Shown here: positions 5,834 through 5,853 of the stretch, piece by piece
Numbering within the stretch: the first letter of the stretch is position 1
How the letters are laid out: each line of letters starts with the position of its first letter
Assembly (NCBI GenBank): GCA_964596325.1
Contig: CAZQSQ010000030.1
Span: 1-5,853 of the forward strand
Direction of reading: 5' to 3'
Origin: JBAZJI01 sp964596325
GTDB taxonomy: Bacteria; Patescibacteriota; Minisyncoccia; Minisyncoccales; JAGOPM01
Length of the DNA: 5,853 nucleotides
Notes under the pieces: model-generated
Told to the model about the DNA's origin: nothing
The model's database searches: none
What the model saw: the letters and a program-made list of their open reading frames with translations, nothing else
Position numbers and translations under genes: made by a program

Positions 5834-5853
5834 GCCCCCTTTGGGGGCTTTTT
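5834..5853 (+). terminator. Intrinsic terminator at the end of the operon
   Basis: GCCCCC (5834-5839) pairs with GGGGGC (5843-5848) around a TTT loop, followed by at least five T residues up to the window edge. It lies 7 nt after the last stop codon and marks the end of the transcript. The A residues just upstream could make it work in both directions. Confidence 0.88.

Noticed and set aside
1..5853. CRISPR arrays, insertion sequences, integrase or attachment sites
   Set aside because: No regularly spaced repeats, terminal inverted repeats with a transposase, or integrase genes are present. The tRNA-Ser 5' end alone is not evidence of an integration site, and the tRNA 3' end where integration usually occurs is outside the window.

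Overview
The window looks like one transport operon from a small-genome bacterium, most likely of the Candidate Phyla Radiation (Patescibacteria, Parcubacteria-like). This assignment is inference. It rests on very tight gene packing, AT-rich start regions mostly without Shine-Dalgarno sequences, TAA as the stop of all seven genes, a compact ECF-type sigma factor, and a MacA/MacB-type exporter whose ATPase and permease are separate proteins and whose adaptor has an oversized hairpin. No taxonomic marker such as rRNA is present.

Layout. The left edge (1-26, minus strand) is the 5' end of a tRNA-Ser gene that runs out of the window. It is separated from a plus-strand operon by a short divergent control region (27-169). 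That region holds two promoter-like sequences, one per direction. Each has the octamer AGTTGAAA at its -35 and a 17-bp spacer. An ECF-type sigma factor (170-724) follows and ends in a strong intrinsic terminator that overlaps its stop codon. Five genes come next, four of them almost touching: a small two-helix membrane protein (765-1172), a membrane-anchored DUF5666-like protein (1174-1644), a 592-residue MacA/HlyD-type adaptor (1653-3431), a MacB-type ABC ATPase (3436-4119) and a MacB-type permease (4123-5346). After an 18-nt gap comes a second membrane-anchored DUF5666-like protein (5365-5826), and then a GC-rich intrinsic terminator at the right edge. No gap without a gene exceeds 300 bases.

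How the parts may work together. The adaptor, ATPase and permease form a complete MacAB-like exporter or mechanotransmission machine. The sigma factor and the small membrane protein sit where a sigma/anti-sigma pair usually sits, so the operon may be a self-regulated envelope response. The two DUF5666-like proteins share one architecture (N-terminal helix, Gly/Met/Asn-rich linker, small beta domain) and bracket the exporter genes, which suggests they are accessory parts of it. The substrate cannot be read from the sequence. The individual families are familiar. The less ordinary points are the matched divergent promoters, the terminator inside the operon, the enlarged adaptor hairpin and the paired DUF5666-like proteins.
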